A stretch of 23,692 nucleotides of DNA, taken from the IMG/VR virus record IMGVR_UViG_3300025671_000533, positions 1 through 23,692 of that record; one strand, written 5' to 3'. The DNA comes from a virus. Position 1 is the stretch's first letter. Each line of letters starts with the position of its first letter. Positions 1 to 7,233 of the stretch are shown one piece after another. The translations under genes and the position numbers were made by a program. The notes under the pieces are model-generated. The model was given only the letters and a program-made list of their open reading frames with translations, did not search any database and had not been told where the DNA came from.

Positions 1-114
1 CACAAAGACCCAATCGTTGCGTATCGTAGATATGTAATAAATGAAAAACACTATGCCAAGTGGGAACAGAACAGAGCTAAACCTACATGGTGGACTACTA
101 AGGAGGTAGCGTAA
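1..114 (+). CDS. C-terminal end of an unidentified protein (5' end outside window)
   Basis: The frame starting at base 1 is open for 37 codons and ends at TAA 112-114, two bases before the next start. The visible peptide is rich in basic and aromatic residues (RRYV, KHYAKW) and ends shortly after PTWW. The last codons contain the AGGAGG ribosome binding site of the next gene, which is consistent with a real gene end in a compact operon. I do not recognise the family, and too little is visible to assign a role. Confidence 0.6.
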   Translation, partial: HKDPIVAYRRYVINEKHYAKWEQNRAKPTWWTTKEVA

Positions 115-115
115 A

Positions 116-796
116 ATGAAATTTAAAATAATATTTAGTGCAGTAATGATAGCAATGATGGTTGCTATTGTTAGCTCAGTCAACATCACAATGGACAATA
201 TACAAAAAAATAAAGCAGGACTTACAAGGTTGAATAAATCTTTCCTGTCTCTCAGCGAAGAGTTTCAAAGCGTAGGTAGACAAGCAGAGTTAATAGAATC
301 TACTAGAGAGAGCTATAGAAATTCTTTGGTTGAGTTATCAAATAGATTAGATTCTATGGATGAAACAAACTCAGAAATCTATCGTATCTTAAATGAGTTA
401 GATGAGAAGTTAAACAAACCACCTATGCCTATTGTTTTAGAAAAACCTGTTGAACTTGAAACAACAGAAGAAATTGGAGTTAATGGAGGACTAGGTGTCC
501 TAACCGGAACTCAAATTGTTGGGCAGCCTGAAACAAAAGAACTTGAAGTTGTTCCTTGTCCTAAACCAAAGGCAACAAGGAGTTTTGATTCTTATCTTTC
601 TCGAATTACAATCAACAAAAAAATATCTTTTACTGTTATTTATGATGTTGTCTCTGGCCAAAGTACAAACACAAGGTACGATGGTGCAGTTCCAAGTAAA
701 CTAAAACGAGCAGTCGATAAATATATTTCTGAATTAGAATTTCCAGGAGAGATAACTGTACAAGGATGTACTCTACCTTTTACAATAAATATTTAA
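116..796 (+). CDS. Membrane-anchored coiled-coil protein with possible TonB-C-like C-terminus
   Basis: The 226-residue product has an N-terminal hydrophobic segment (about residues 4-22, after a short basic start), which would be a signal anchor placing the rest in the periplasm. Residues about 26-105 are polar and predicted helical, with heptad-like spacing of Leu/Ile, suggesting a coiled coil. A linker of about 45 residues follows, containing EKPVELETTEE and PCPKPK. The last 70 residues read as beta strand, SG-type turn, a helix around LKRAVDKYISELEF, and a final strand ending LPFTINI. This order resembles the C-terminal domain of TonB-family proteins, but the usual YP motif is absent and the match is by eye only. 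AGGAGG at 101-106 lies 9 bases before the ATG. It could instead be a structural or superinfection-related membrane protein. Confidence 0.75.
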   Translation: MKFKIIFSAVMIAMMVAIVSSVNITMDNIQKNKAGLTRLNKSFLSLSEEFQSVGRQAELIESTRESYRNSLVELSNRLDSMDETNSEIYRILNELDEKLNKPPMPIVLEKPVELETTEEIGVNGGLGVLTGTQIVGQPETKELEVVPCPKPKATRSFDSYLSRITINKKISFTVIYDVVSGQSTNTRYDGAVPSKLKRAVDKYISELEFPGEITVQGCTLPFTINI

Positions 797-806
797 GGAA
801 AATGAC

Positions 807-1022
807 ATGTATATTTATATGAACACAGAAAGCGAAACAAGAATTTTAACTCGTGATGAGTACAGAATTTTTTTAGATTTTACTCTTGATAACTATGAAG
901 ATATGTATTCAGAGAAGGTTGGTTATGAAGTAAATTATAATCCAAGAAAAGATAGTTTTACAGTCACATTACCATCTAATAATGTAATAAGTTTTGTTGA
1001 TTTATTCAACGAAAGGGGTTGA
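807..1022 (+). CDS. Small hypothetical protein (71 aa)
   Basis: This is a short, soluble-looking acidic and aromatic protein with no transmembrane segment and no motif I recognise. The middle (YEVNYNPRKDSFTVTLPSNN) looks like a beta hairpin. It starts 10 bases after the preceding gene, with a modest AAGGAAAA ribosome site overlapping that gene's stop. A second in-frame ATG lies at codon 5 and could be the real start. Its TGA stop (1020-1022) overlaps the -35 box of the promoter that drives the SSB gene, so it is the last gene of the upstream segment. Confidence 0.6.
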   Translation: MYIYMNTESETRILTRDEYRIFLDFTLDNYEDMYSEKVGYEVNYNPRKDSFTVTLPSNNVISFVDLFNERG

Positions 1023-1046
1023 CTTTTTAGTCAGCAAGTGTATAAT
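1019..1046 (+). promoter_or_regulatory. Sigma70-type promoter upstream of the SSB gene
   Basis: A -35 box TTGACT (1019-1024) and a perfect -10 box TATAAT (1041-1046) are separated by 16 bases. Transcription should start near 1053 and give a leader of about 30 bases before the SSB ATG at 1084, which has AGGAG at 1072-1076. The -35 overlaps the stop codon of the preceding gene. The two boxes lie in one of only two intergenic gaps above 50 bases in the window. It should be read by host RNA polymerase. Confidence 0.75.
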
Positions 1047-1083
1047 AACTAATGCAATAATGCCAAACCATAGGAGAAAATAA

Positions 1084-1521
1084 ATGGCAATACAACAAGG
1101 AATAGCCTATTGGGCTAGTGTAAGAACACCTAATACCAAGTTCGAACCCTGTTATACAGTGGACTTAGTAGTAAGTGATGAGGTGGCAAATGACTTTGAA
1201 AGTCGTGGCTTCAGGGTTAAAGACCTGATAGTCAATGATGAAGTTGTTGGTCGGTCTATTAACTTTAAAAGAAAAGTCAATGGTCCAAATGGAATGGTTC
1301 GTAAAGCACCATTACTAATGGATGCTGATAAAGTTCCAATGGATGAAAACGTTGGTAATGGTTCTAAGGTTAGAGTTCAATACAATGAGTGGGAAGCCAC
1401 TAATAAGTTTGGAACTTTCAAGGGCTTGGACTTTCAAGCTATGCAAGTAGAAGAATTAATTTCTTATAAAGCCGGAGACGGAGATGAGTTTGATTCTATC
1501 GAAGGTGGCGAGGAGTTCTAA
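1084..1521 (+). CDS. Single-stranded DNA-binding protein, T7 gp2.5-like
   Basis: The 145-residue product is of the size and layout of phage OB-fold SSBs of the gp2.5 type. The body is beta-rich with basic patches (NFKRKVNGPNGMVRKAP, residues about 60-77) and a FGTFKGLDFQAMQV strand pair. It ends in a strongly acidic tail, GDGDEFDSIEGGEEF, with a terminal Phe. In T7 the acidic, aromatic-terminated tail of gp2.5 docks onto the polymerase and helicase, so this protein probably coats ssDNA at the fork and coordinates the downstream gp4- and gp5-like proteins. It has its own promoter and a good AGGAG site, suggesting high expression. Assignment is by overall pattern rather than by an invariant motif. 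Confidence 0.8.
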   Translation: MAIQQGIAYWASVRTPNTKFEPCYTVDLVVSDEVANDFESRGFRVKDLIVNDEVVGRSINFKRKVNGPNGMVRKAPLLMDADKVPMDENVGNGSKVRVQYNEWEATNKFGTFKGLDFQAMQVEELISYKAGDGDEFDSIEGGEEF

Positions 1522-1818
1522 ATGATTATTACTATAAATAATGATGATGGTTCTACTACCTTTGATGTTAATAATATCAGCGATGATAGTATTAAACAAG
1601 AAGCTACTGTCATAGTACAAAAGGTAGGTAACCTACAAGTTATCATTGAAGCCTTAGACTTTGCAAGTCGTACACATCGTGCTAACTTAGAAGAACTTCT
1701 AAAAGATAGAGAGGAAGCAATCGTTGAAACAGCCCCTGCTCGTAATGAGAAAGGTCAGTTTGTTGGTGACGACCCTGATACTATTGAAGATGAATCTAAA
1801 GTAGTAAAAGAATCTTAA
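1522..1818 (+). CDS. Small acidic hypothetical protein (98 aa)
   Basis: The ATG follows directly on the TAA of the SSB gene, so the two are probably translationally coupled and share one transcript. The N-terminal half mixes beta strands and a helix (VQKVGNLQVIIEALDFASRT). The C-terminal third (residues about 75-98) looks disordered and acidic and carries NEKGQFV, a tail pattern I recognise from other phage hypothetical proteins. No catalytic motif is visible. Position between SSB and a terminator suggests an early replication accessory, but function is unknown. Confidence 0.75.
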   Translation: MIITINNDDGSTTFDVNNISDDSIKQEATVIVQKVGNLQVIIEALDFASRTHRANLEELLKDREEAIVETAPARNEKGQFVGDDPDTIEDESKVVKES

Positions 1819-1828
1819 TTCTAACCAT

Positions 1829-1867
1829 GCTAGGACACAGATTAAATTCTGTGCCTAGCTTTTTTTT
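1829..1867 (+). terminator. Factor-independent terminator-like hairpin
   Basis: The left arm GCTAGG-A-CACAG (1829-1840, one bulged A) pairs with CTGTGCCTAGC (1849-1859) around an 8-base AT loop, followed by eight Ts (1860-1867). This is a textbook intrinsic terminator for the plus strand. It closes the SSB and 98-aa gene transcript and sits 9 bases before the primase-helicase start, so it probably lets through only part of the transcription. Confidence 0.85.
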
Positions 1868-1876
1868 GGGTCAAAC

Positions 1877-3550
1877 ATGGAAAACAATTTAAAATTTGTA
1901 AAGTATCATCAGCCTTGTCCATCATGTGACAGTAGCGATGCCCTATCACTCAACGAGGATGGGTCTGGTAAATGTTTTAGTTGTCATAAGTTCTTTCCTA
2001 GTATTGATAAACAATCTACATTCAAATCAAACCAGGTAAAAACAAGTATGAAAGAAACAATAAAAGAACTGAATGCACATGGTGGTGTGTTCGCAAAGTT
2101 AACAGATAGAAACATAGCAAAAGAGACTGCTGAAAAGTATGGTGTCAAAGTTGTATATGACTCTAATGGTACGTTAGCTCAACATATATATCCTTTATAT
2201 ATTAACAATGAGCTTACGTCTAACAAAATTCGATACGTCAGAGATAAGAAATTTTCTTTTGATGTATCACCTAATGGTGTTGGACTTTTCGGTCAACAGT
2301 TATTCAAAGAGGGAGGTAAGTATCTTACCATAACGGAGGGAGAGTGCGATGCTATGGCAGCCTATGAACTACTTGGTAGTAAGTGGGCTGTCGTATCCGT
2401 TGTTAGAGGTGCAGCAGCAGCAGTAAAAGATATTAAAGAAAACCTTGAGTATGTAGAAAGCTTTGATAATGTTGTGCTTTGTTTTGATAAAGACAAACCG
2501 GGACAAGAAGCTGCTAAGAAAGTAGCTACCATATTAAAACCTGGTAAAGCCAAGATAGTAACTTTACCTAATGGTTACAAAGATGCTAACGACATGTTGA
2601 ACAAGGGACTCTTCAAAGAGTTTACTAGTTCTTGGTGGGATGCAAAGGTTTATACTCCTAGTGGTATCATTCGTGTATCAGAAAAACAATCTGAGTTTCT
2701 TAATCGTGAAAGAAAAGAAAGCATTCCCTATCCTTGGGAAGGTTTAAATAAAAAACTATATGGCTTGAGACAAGGAGAGCTCGTAACTTTAACGGGTGGA
2801 ACGGGTCTTGGTAAGTCTAGTATTACTAGAGAGCTTGAACATTGGTTAGTTAAAAACACTGATGATAATGTAGGTATCATAGCATTAGAAGAAGATTGGA
2901 AACGCACAGTTGATGGTATTCTTTCTATTGAAGCTAACGCTAGATTATACGTAGACCAAGAGAGAGATAAGTTTGATAAAGAAACTATCATGGATATGTT
3001 TGATAAGATATTTTCTAATGACAAAGTATTTATTCATGCTCACTTTGGAACGAATGAGATAGATGATATCTTTGCCAAGCTTAGATATCTCATTGTTGGA
3101 TGTGATTGCAAGTGGGTAGTTGTTGACCATCTACACATGCTAGTCAGTGCATTAGCAGAAGGAGATGAAAGAAGAGCCATTGATAATATTATGACTAGAC
3201 TGAGAAGTTTAGTTGAAGAAACCGGGGCCGGATTAATATTAGTATCTCACTTGAGAAGAGTTGATGGAAACAAAGGTCACGAAAACGGAGTTGAAGTAAG
3301 TCTCTCTCATCTTCGTGGGTCTAACAGTATAGGACAGTTGTCTGATTGTGTTATTGCACTTGAAAGAAACCAACAATCCGATGATGATTTAGAAGCGAGG
3401 ACAACAAAACTTCGTATACTTAAGTCAAGATATACAGGTGATGTAGGAATGGCTACATCTTTAGTGTATGATAAAGACTCTGGTCGTTTAACTGAATACT
3501 CTGATGCAGAGTTAATGAGCAATGAGGAAGAAACCTTAATGCCTTTTTAG
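1877..3550 (+). CDS. Primase-helicase, T7 gp4-like
   Basis: The 557-residue protein combines the two T7 gp4 activities: making RNA primers and unwinding DNA 5'-3' as a ring hexamer. The N-terminal zinc-binding domain has CPSC (C14, C17) and CFSC (C33, C36). The TOPRIM primase core includes ITEGECDA with Glu154. The RecA-like helicase has Walker A TGGTGLGKSS with Lys313, Walker B WVVVDHLHM around 415, and later motifs SHLRR and HLRGSNSIGQLSD. It ends MSNEEETLMPF: as in T7 gp4, an acidic tail ending in Phe that contacts the polymerase. No Shine-Dalgarno is visible before the ATG, which lies 9 bases after the terminator U-tract. An internal ATG at 2048 (codon 58) follows the zinc domain, where T7 starts its short form 4B. 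Confidence 0.95.
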   Translation: MENNLKFVKYHQPCPSCDSSDALSLNEDGSGKCFSCHKFFPSIDKQSTFKSNQVKTSMKETIKELNAHGGVFAKLTDRNIAKETAEKYGVKVVYDSNGTLAQHIYPLYINNELTSNKIRYVRDKKFSFDVSPNGVGLFGQQLFKEGGKYLTITEGECDAMAAYELLGSKWAVVSVVRGAAAAVKDIKENLEYVESFDNVVLCFDKDKPGQEAAKKVATILKPGKAKIVTLPNGYKDANDMLNKGLFKEFTSSWWDAKVYTPSGIIRVSEKQSEFLNRERKESIPYPWEGLNKKLYGLRQGELVTLTGGTGLGKSSITRELEHWLVKNTDDNVGIIALEEDWKRTVDGILSIEANARLYVDQERDKFDKETIMDMFDKIFSNDKVFIHAHFGTNEIDDIFAKLRYLIVGCDCKWVVVDHLHMLVSALAEGDERRAIDNIMTRLRSLVEETGAGLILVSHLRRVDGNKGHENGVEVSLSHLRGSNSIGQLSDCVIALERNQQSDDDLEARTTKLRILKSRYTGDVGMATSLVYDKDSGRLTEYSDAELMSNEEETLMPF

Positions 3551-3558
3551 GAATATTT

Positions 3559-5370
3559 ATGGAATTAGTTTTTGATATAGAAACAAATGGATTGCTTTTT
3601 GATTTCAAAGAAAAAGTTTGGGATGAGGAAGTTAAAAAGAACATTGAAATTATAAGACCGGCAGCTACAACTATCTTTTGTATTGTTGCTATAGACGAGA
3701 ATGACAATGTATATTCATTTGAACCCCATCAAATTGATGAGGGTATTAAATTTTTAGCTGAAGCTGATAAAATAATTGGTCATAATATTATTGGTTTTGA
3801 TATACCAGCTATTAAAAAACTTAAAGGGGTGGACCTGTATGAACATACAGAAGCTCTTGATACCTTGACCCTATCAAGACTTTTCCACCCCACCAGAGAG
3901 GGAGGTCATGGTATTGAAGCATGGGGTTATCGTTTAGGTGGTGTACAAAAAGTAGAGCATACAGATTGGACTCAGTATAGTCCGGAGATGTTAAAGAGAT
4001 GTCAAGTAGATACTGTTATAAATAAAAAAGTTCTTGCAGCACTAAGAAAAGAAAGTCTTGGATTTTCTAAACAATGCATTGAGCTTGAACATTCTGTTGC
4101 TAAAGTAATTGCTGACCAACATGTTAATGGTTTTTACTTTGATGAAAAGTCAGCAACCTTTTTACTTAGTTCTTTAAATAAAAGAAGAAAAGAAGTTGAA
4201 GAAGAAGTACATAGAACATTTAAACCTAAGTGGGTCGATGTTAAAGAAGTACAACCTAAACTTAAAAAAGATGGTGAGCTTTCTAAATCTGGTCTATCTA
4301 ATATAGAATACGAAGAACGAGTTAAAACAAAAGACCTTACTCCTTTTATGAGAAAAGAATTAAAAGAGTTTAACTTAGGTTCCCGTCAACAGATTGGAGA
4401 TTATCTAAAAGACTTTGGGTGGAAACCAAAACGTTTTACTCCAACGGGTCAACCTATTGTAGATGAGGGTACATTAAAACTAATAACTCATATCCCAGAA
4501 GCTAATTTAATAGCTGAGTATTTATTACTACAGAAAAGAGCAGCTCAAGTTGAGTCTTGGATAGATGCTGTTGAACTGACGGGTAAAACAGATAGTAGAG
4601 TACATGCTAGTGTTATAACATTAGGTACAATTACTGGTCGCATGGCACATAGAAGTCCCAACATGGCTCAAGTACCTGCTGTTTACAGTCCTTATGGTAA
4701 AGAGTGTAGGTCTTGTTGGACTGTACCAAGTGGATATAAACTTGTAGGTGTAGATGCAAGTCAATTAGAATTAAGAATGTTAGCACACTACATGGCTGAC
4801 GAGGATTATATAAATGAAATTATTAATGGAGACATTCACACGACTAACCAAAACCTTGCAGGACTTGAATCAAGAGACCAGGCAAAAACTTTCATCTATG
4901 CCCTCATTTACGGGGCCGGAGATGAAAAGATTGGAAGCGTTGTTGAAGGAAACAGAGAAGAAGGTAAGAGATTGCGAGAACGCTTTCTTAGTGGTAACCC
5001 TGCATTTAAATCTCTTAAAGGAAGGATTGAAAGAGCAGCAGGGAAAGGATTCCTCAAAGGGGTAGACGGTAGAAAAATATTCTTACGACACAAACATGCA
5101 GCATTAAATACTTTACTTCAGGGTGGTGGTTCTATCCTTATGAAACAAGGATTAGTCTTACTTGAAAAACTTTTAAAACTAAACACGATTGATTATAAGT
5201 TTGTTGCTAACATTCATGATGAGTGGCAGATAGAAGTTAAAGAATCTCAAGCAGAATTTACAGGTCAACTTGCTGTTGATAGTCTTATCAAAGCAGGTGA
5301 ACATTTAAAGCTTCGTTGTCCTATGGATGGTGAATACAAGATAGGAGAAAATTGGAGTGAAACACACTAA
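3559..5370 (+). CDS. polA: Family A DNA polymerase, T7 gp5-like, with 3'-5' exonuclease
   Basis: This is the 603-residue replicative polymerase. The exonuclease domain shows Exo I FDIETNGL (D6, E8), Exo II GHNIIGFDI (D81) and Exo III with D151, where the usual Tyr four residues earlier is Arg147. Polymerase motif A is VGVDASQLELRML (D399). Motif B is RDQAKTFIYALIYGAGDEKIG-like, with Tyr447 at the site equivalent to E. coli Pol I 762 and T7 Tyr526. Motif C is HDE at 553-555. Length is somewhat below T7 gp5 (704). It starts 8 bases after the primase-helicase stop with a weak AGGA site and overlaps the next gene by 14 bases. T7 gp5 uses host thioredoxin for processivity; I cannot tell whether this one does. 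Confidence 0.96.
   Translation: MELVFDIETNGLLFDFKEKVWDEEVKKNIEIIRPAATTIFCIVAIDENDNVYSFEPHQIDEGIKFLAEADKIIGHNIIGFDIPAIKKLKGVDLYEHTEALDTLTLSRLFHPTREGGHGIEAWGYRLGGVQKVEHTDWTQYSPEMLKRCQVDTVINKKVLAALRKESLGFSKQCIELEHSVAKVIADQHVNGFYFDEKSATFLLSSLNKRRKEVEEEVHRTFKPKWVDVKEVQPKLKKDGELSKSGLSNIEYEERVKTKDLTPFMRKELKEFNLGSRQQIGDYLKDFGWKPKRFTPTGQPIVDEGTLKLITHIPEANLIAEYLLLQKRAAQVESWIDAVELTGKTDSRVHASVITLGTITGRMAHRSPNMAQVPAVYSPYGKECRSCWTVPSGYKLVGVDASQLELRMLAHYMADEDYINEIINGDIHTTNQNLAGLESRDQAKTFIYALIYGAGDEKIGSVVEGNREEGKRLRERFLSGNPAFKSLKGRIERAAGKGFLKGVDGRKIFLRHKHAALNTLLQGGGSILMKQGLVLLEKLLKLNTIDYKFVANIHDEWQIEVKESQAEFTGQLAVDSLIKAGEHLKLRCPMDGEYKIGENWSETH
5346..5370 (+). repeat. Imperfect direct repeat, copy 1 (polymerase gene junction)
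   Basis: This 25-base stretch matches 5941-5965 at 20 of 25 positions by my alignment. It contains the 14-base overlap of the polymerase end and the next gene's start, GTGAAACACACTAA, which corresponds to ATGAAACCCACTAA in copy 2. Both copies encode an ETH-stop in one frame and a start plus Lys in the other. Confidence 0.65.
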
Positions 5371-5965
5371 TAATTTTAAATGGAAATACACGGGTAGAGA
5401 TTCTAATTACAAACCAAAATTTACAAGACAGCTAGAAGAACCTTTAGATTATGTTTTATCATTTTTAGACAGTAATAATATTAAATATATTATTGGAAAA
5501 AGTAAAAGTTTAGCTATTTATAGTCGGTTACATAAATTTAGATATTACTACACTACAGGTAAGTGGTCACTAAATTCTGGTAATAAAAACATTAAAGTAA
5601 ATAATAAAAAATATTATTTATCTAAAGGTATTGAAGATTTTTATGAAAGATTTTTTATTAAAAATTTAGAAAAAGAAAATAATATATCTTATATTAAAAA
5701 AATTGGTCTTAAAAATTATGGTTACCCTCGATATGAATATGATTATATTCGTACAGTAATTGGTGACGATAAATCTAAAGCTAGAAATTTTTACTTACTT
5801 TACTATCATTACAAGGATGAAAAGTTTTGTCCGTTTATAAATAGAGAAGGTATAAAATGGATTCAAGATACAGATGAATATATTAACTTTGAAAAAAATA
5901 AAGATACTATACAAGCTTATGTTGATGTATTATTAAATAAAGGAAATTCAAATGAAACCCACTAA
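5357..5965 (+). CDS. AT-rich hypothetical protein (202 aa), probable inserted cassette
   Basis: The start is GTG at 5357, inside the last codons of the polymerase gene, with AGGAG about 9 bases upstream. The product is rich in Lys, Asn, Ile and Tyr (for example KFRYYYTTGKWS and NKKYYLSKGIEDFYERFF) and its DNA is visibly richer in A+T than its neighbours. I do not recognise a domain; the segment FRYYYTTGKW recalls a pattern found in marine phage hypothetical proteins. Both ends overlap neighbours by 14 bases in near-identical sequence, so the gene may have been inserted between the polymerase gene and the following nuclease-like gene. No membrane segment or nuclease motif is visible. Confidence 0.75.
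   Translation: MKHTNNFKWKYTGRDSNYKPKFTRQLEEPLDYVLSFLDSNNIKYIIGKSKSLAIYSRLHKFRYYYTTGKWSLNSGNKNIKVNNKKYYLSKGIEDFYERFFIKNLEKENNISYIKKIGLKNYGYPRYEYDYIRTVIGDDKSKARNFYLLYYHYKDEKFCPFINREGIKWIQDTDEYINFEKNKDTIQAYVDVLLNKGNSNETH
5941..5965 (+). repeat. Imperfect direct repeat, copy 2 (nuclease-like gene junction)
   Basis: Second copy of the 25-base junction at 5346-5370. It holds the ribosome site AGGAAA, the ATG at 5952 of the next gene and the TAA at 5963-5965 of the preceding one. It differs from copy 1 at five positions, one of which changes GTG to ATG. Confidence 0.65.
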
Positions 5966-6380
5966 AGAAAACAGAAAAAAGTTTGATATAGACTTAGAGT
6001 ATGGTACAATCAGAGAAGATAAAGTAGCAGAAATGCTTACCAATAAAAAGGTAGAAGTTAAATCTGAACGTGGTATGTGGATGAAGACGGGCAACATAGC
6101 AATTGAATATCAAAGCTATGGCAAACCCTCTGGCATCAAAGCAACTGAATCAGATTATTGGTTTCACAATCTTTGTATTGGAGACAATGAATATTGTACA
6201 CTTGTTTTTAAGACTGATGTTCTTAGAACTATTGTTGATAAACTTGATACATTTAGAACTGTATCTGGTGGAGACCATAACGCAAGTCAAATGTACTTAG
6301 TTAATTTACAAAAGCTTTTCTCATCTGATGTGATTAAAGCATTTAAGGAGTTTGAAGATGGCAAAAAAGAAAACAGTTGA
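5952..6380 (+). CDS. PD-(D/E)XK-like nuclease or resolvase-like protein
   Basis: The 142-residue product has a short N-terminal helix with acidic residues (EYGTIREDKVAEML, 16-29), a strand carrying VEVKSE (E35-x-K37) and a following strand NIAIEYQ (E52), then GKPSGIKATESDYW. This order (helix Glu, ExK strand, then GN..IE and a conserved GI..T..DYW) is what I would expect from small Holliday-junction-resolvase-like members of the PD-(D/E)XK superfamily. The usual Asp of the first strand is not obvious. It starts with ATG 8 bases after AAAGGA and overlaps both neighbours (14 bases upstream, 23 downstream). A role in recombination, branch cleavage or host DNA breakdown is inferred. Confidence 0.65.
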   Translation: MKPTKENRKKFDIDLEYGTIREDKVAEMLTNKKVEVKSERGMWMKTGNIAIEYQSYGKPSGIKATESDYWFHNLCIGDNEYCTLVFKTDVLRTIVDKLDTFRTVSGGDHNASQMYLVNLQKLFSSDVIKAFKEFEDGKKENS

Positions 6381-7233
6381 TACAGTTGTAGAAGATATTT
6401 ACTCTACTATTTCAGCCTTAACCAAAGGCCAGGATATAAAACTAACCGATAAAGACTTAAAAGTATTTGGTGAAGACATGGCTGATGCCTTAAAACAATG
6501 GGCAACACCAAGAGGTGCAGATAAAATTAATATTAATACTCTTCGTATGTCTAACATCGGTAAACCTCAACGACAGTTGTGGTATGATATGAACTTAAAG
6601 AAAGAAGGAATCACTGAGTTTGAACCTAGTACTTTGATTAAGTTTTTATACGGACACTTGTTAGAAGTATTGGTTTTATTTTTCGTTAAACTATCTGGAC
6701 ATAAGCTAGACTCACAACAAAAAGAAGTATCAGTTAGTGGTATCAAAGGTCACATGGATTGTAAGATAGATGGTGAAGTAGTAGATGTAAAGACTGCTTC
6801 TGGTTTTGCTTTTAAGAAATTTAAAGATGGTACTCTTGTAGAGTCAGATACCTTTGGATACTTAGCCCAACTTGCTGGGTATGAAGAAGCTGAACAAACA
6901 TCTAAAGGTGGGTTCTTGGTTTTAAATAAAGAATCCGGAGAGCTAACTTTATTTAAACCAGAAGAGTTAGATAAACCTAACATCAAAGATAAAATTAAAA
7001 CAGTCAAGAAAATTATTAAAAGAAAAACACCACCTATCTTTTGTTATGACCCTGTTCCCGAAGGTAAGAGTGGTAATATGAAACTTGCAAGAGAATGTAA
7101 TTGGTGTCCTTACAAACATGAGTGTCATAAAGAATCAAATGATGGTCAAGGCTTACGAGTTTTTGAATATGCTAAAGGGCCAGTTTACTTTACTGATGTA
7201 CAAAAAGTTCCAAATGTTCAGGAGATACTATGA
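6358..7233 (+). CDS. PD-(D/E)XK exonuclease, RecB/Cas4-like
   Basis: I place the start at ATG 6358 (291 residues), 7 bases after AAGGAG at 6345-6350; an in-frame TTG at 6352 has no such support. The nuclease core shows GHLLEVL (H100, E103), GHMDC (D134), VDVKTAS (D143-x-K145) and QLAGY (Q171), the full RecB-type set. The C-terminus has four cysteines, one in FCYDP then CNWCPYKHEC, like the iron-sulfur patch of Cas4 and AddB. The N-terminal box reads IGKPQRQLWYD and lacks the usual Cys, so the cluster may differ or be absent. In T7-like marine phages such proteins occupy the place of gp6 exonuclease, degrading host DNA and processing recombination ends. It overlaps the next gene by 4 bases (ATGA). 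Confidence 0.88.
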   Translation: MAKKKTVDTVVEDIYSTISALTKGQDIKLTDKDLKVFGEDMADALKQWATPRGADKININTLRMSNIGKPQRQLWYDMNLKKEGITEFEPSTLIKFLYGHLLEVLVLFFVKLSGHKLDSQQKEVSVSGIKGHMDCKIDGEVVDVKTASGFAFKKFKDGTLVESDTFGYLAQLAGYEEAEQTSKGGFLVLNKESGELTLFKPEELDKPNIKDKIKTVKKIIKRKTPPIFCYDPVPEGKSGNMKLARECNWCPYKHECHKESNDGQGLRVFEYAKGPVYFTDVQKVPNVQEIL

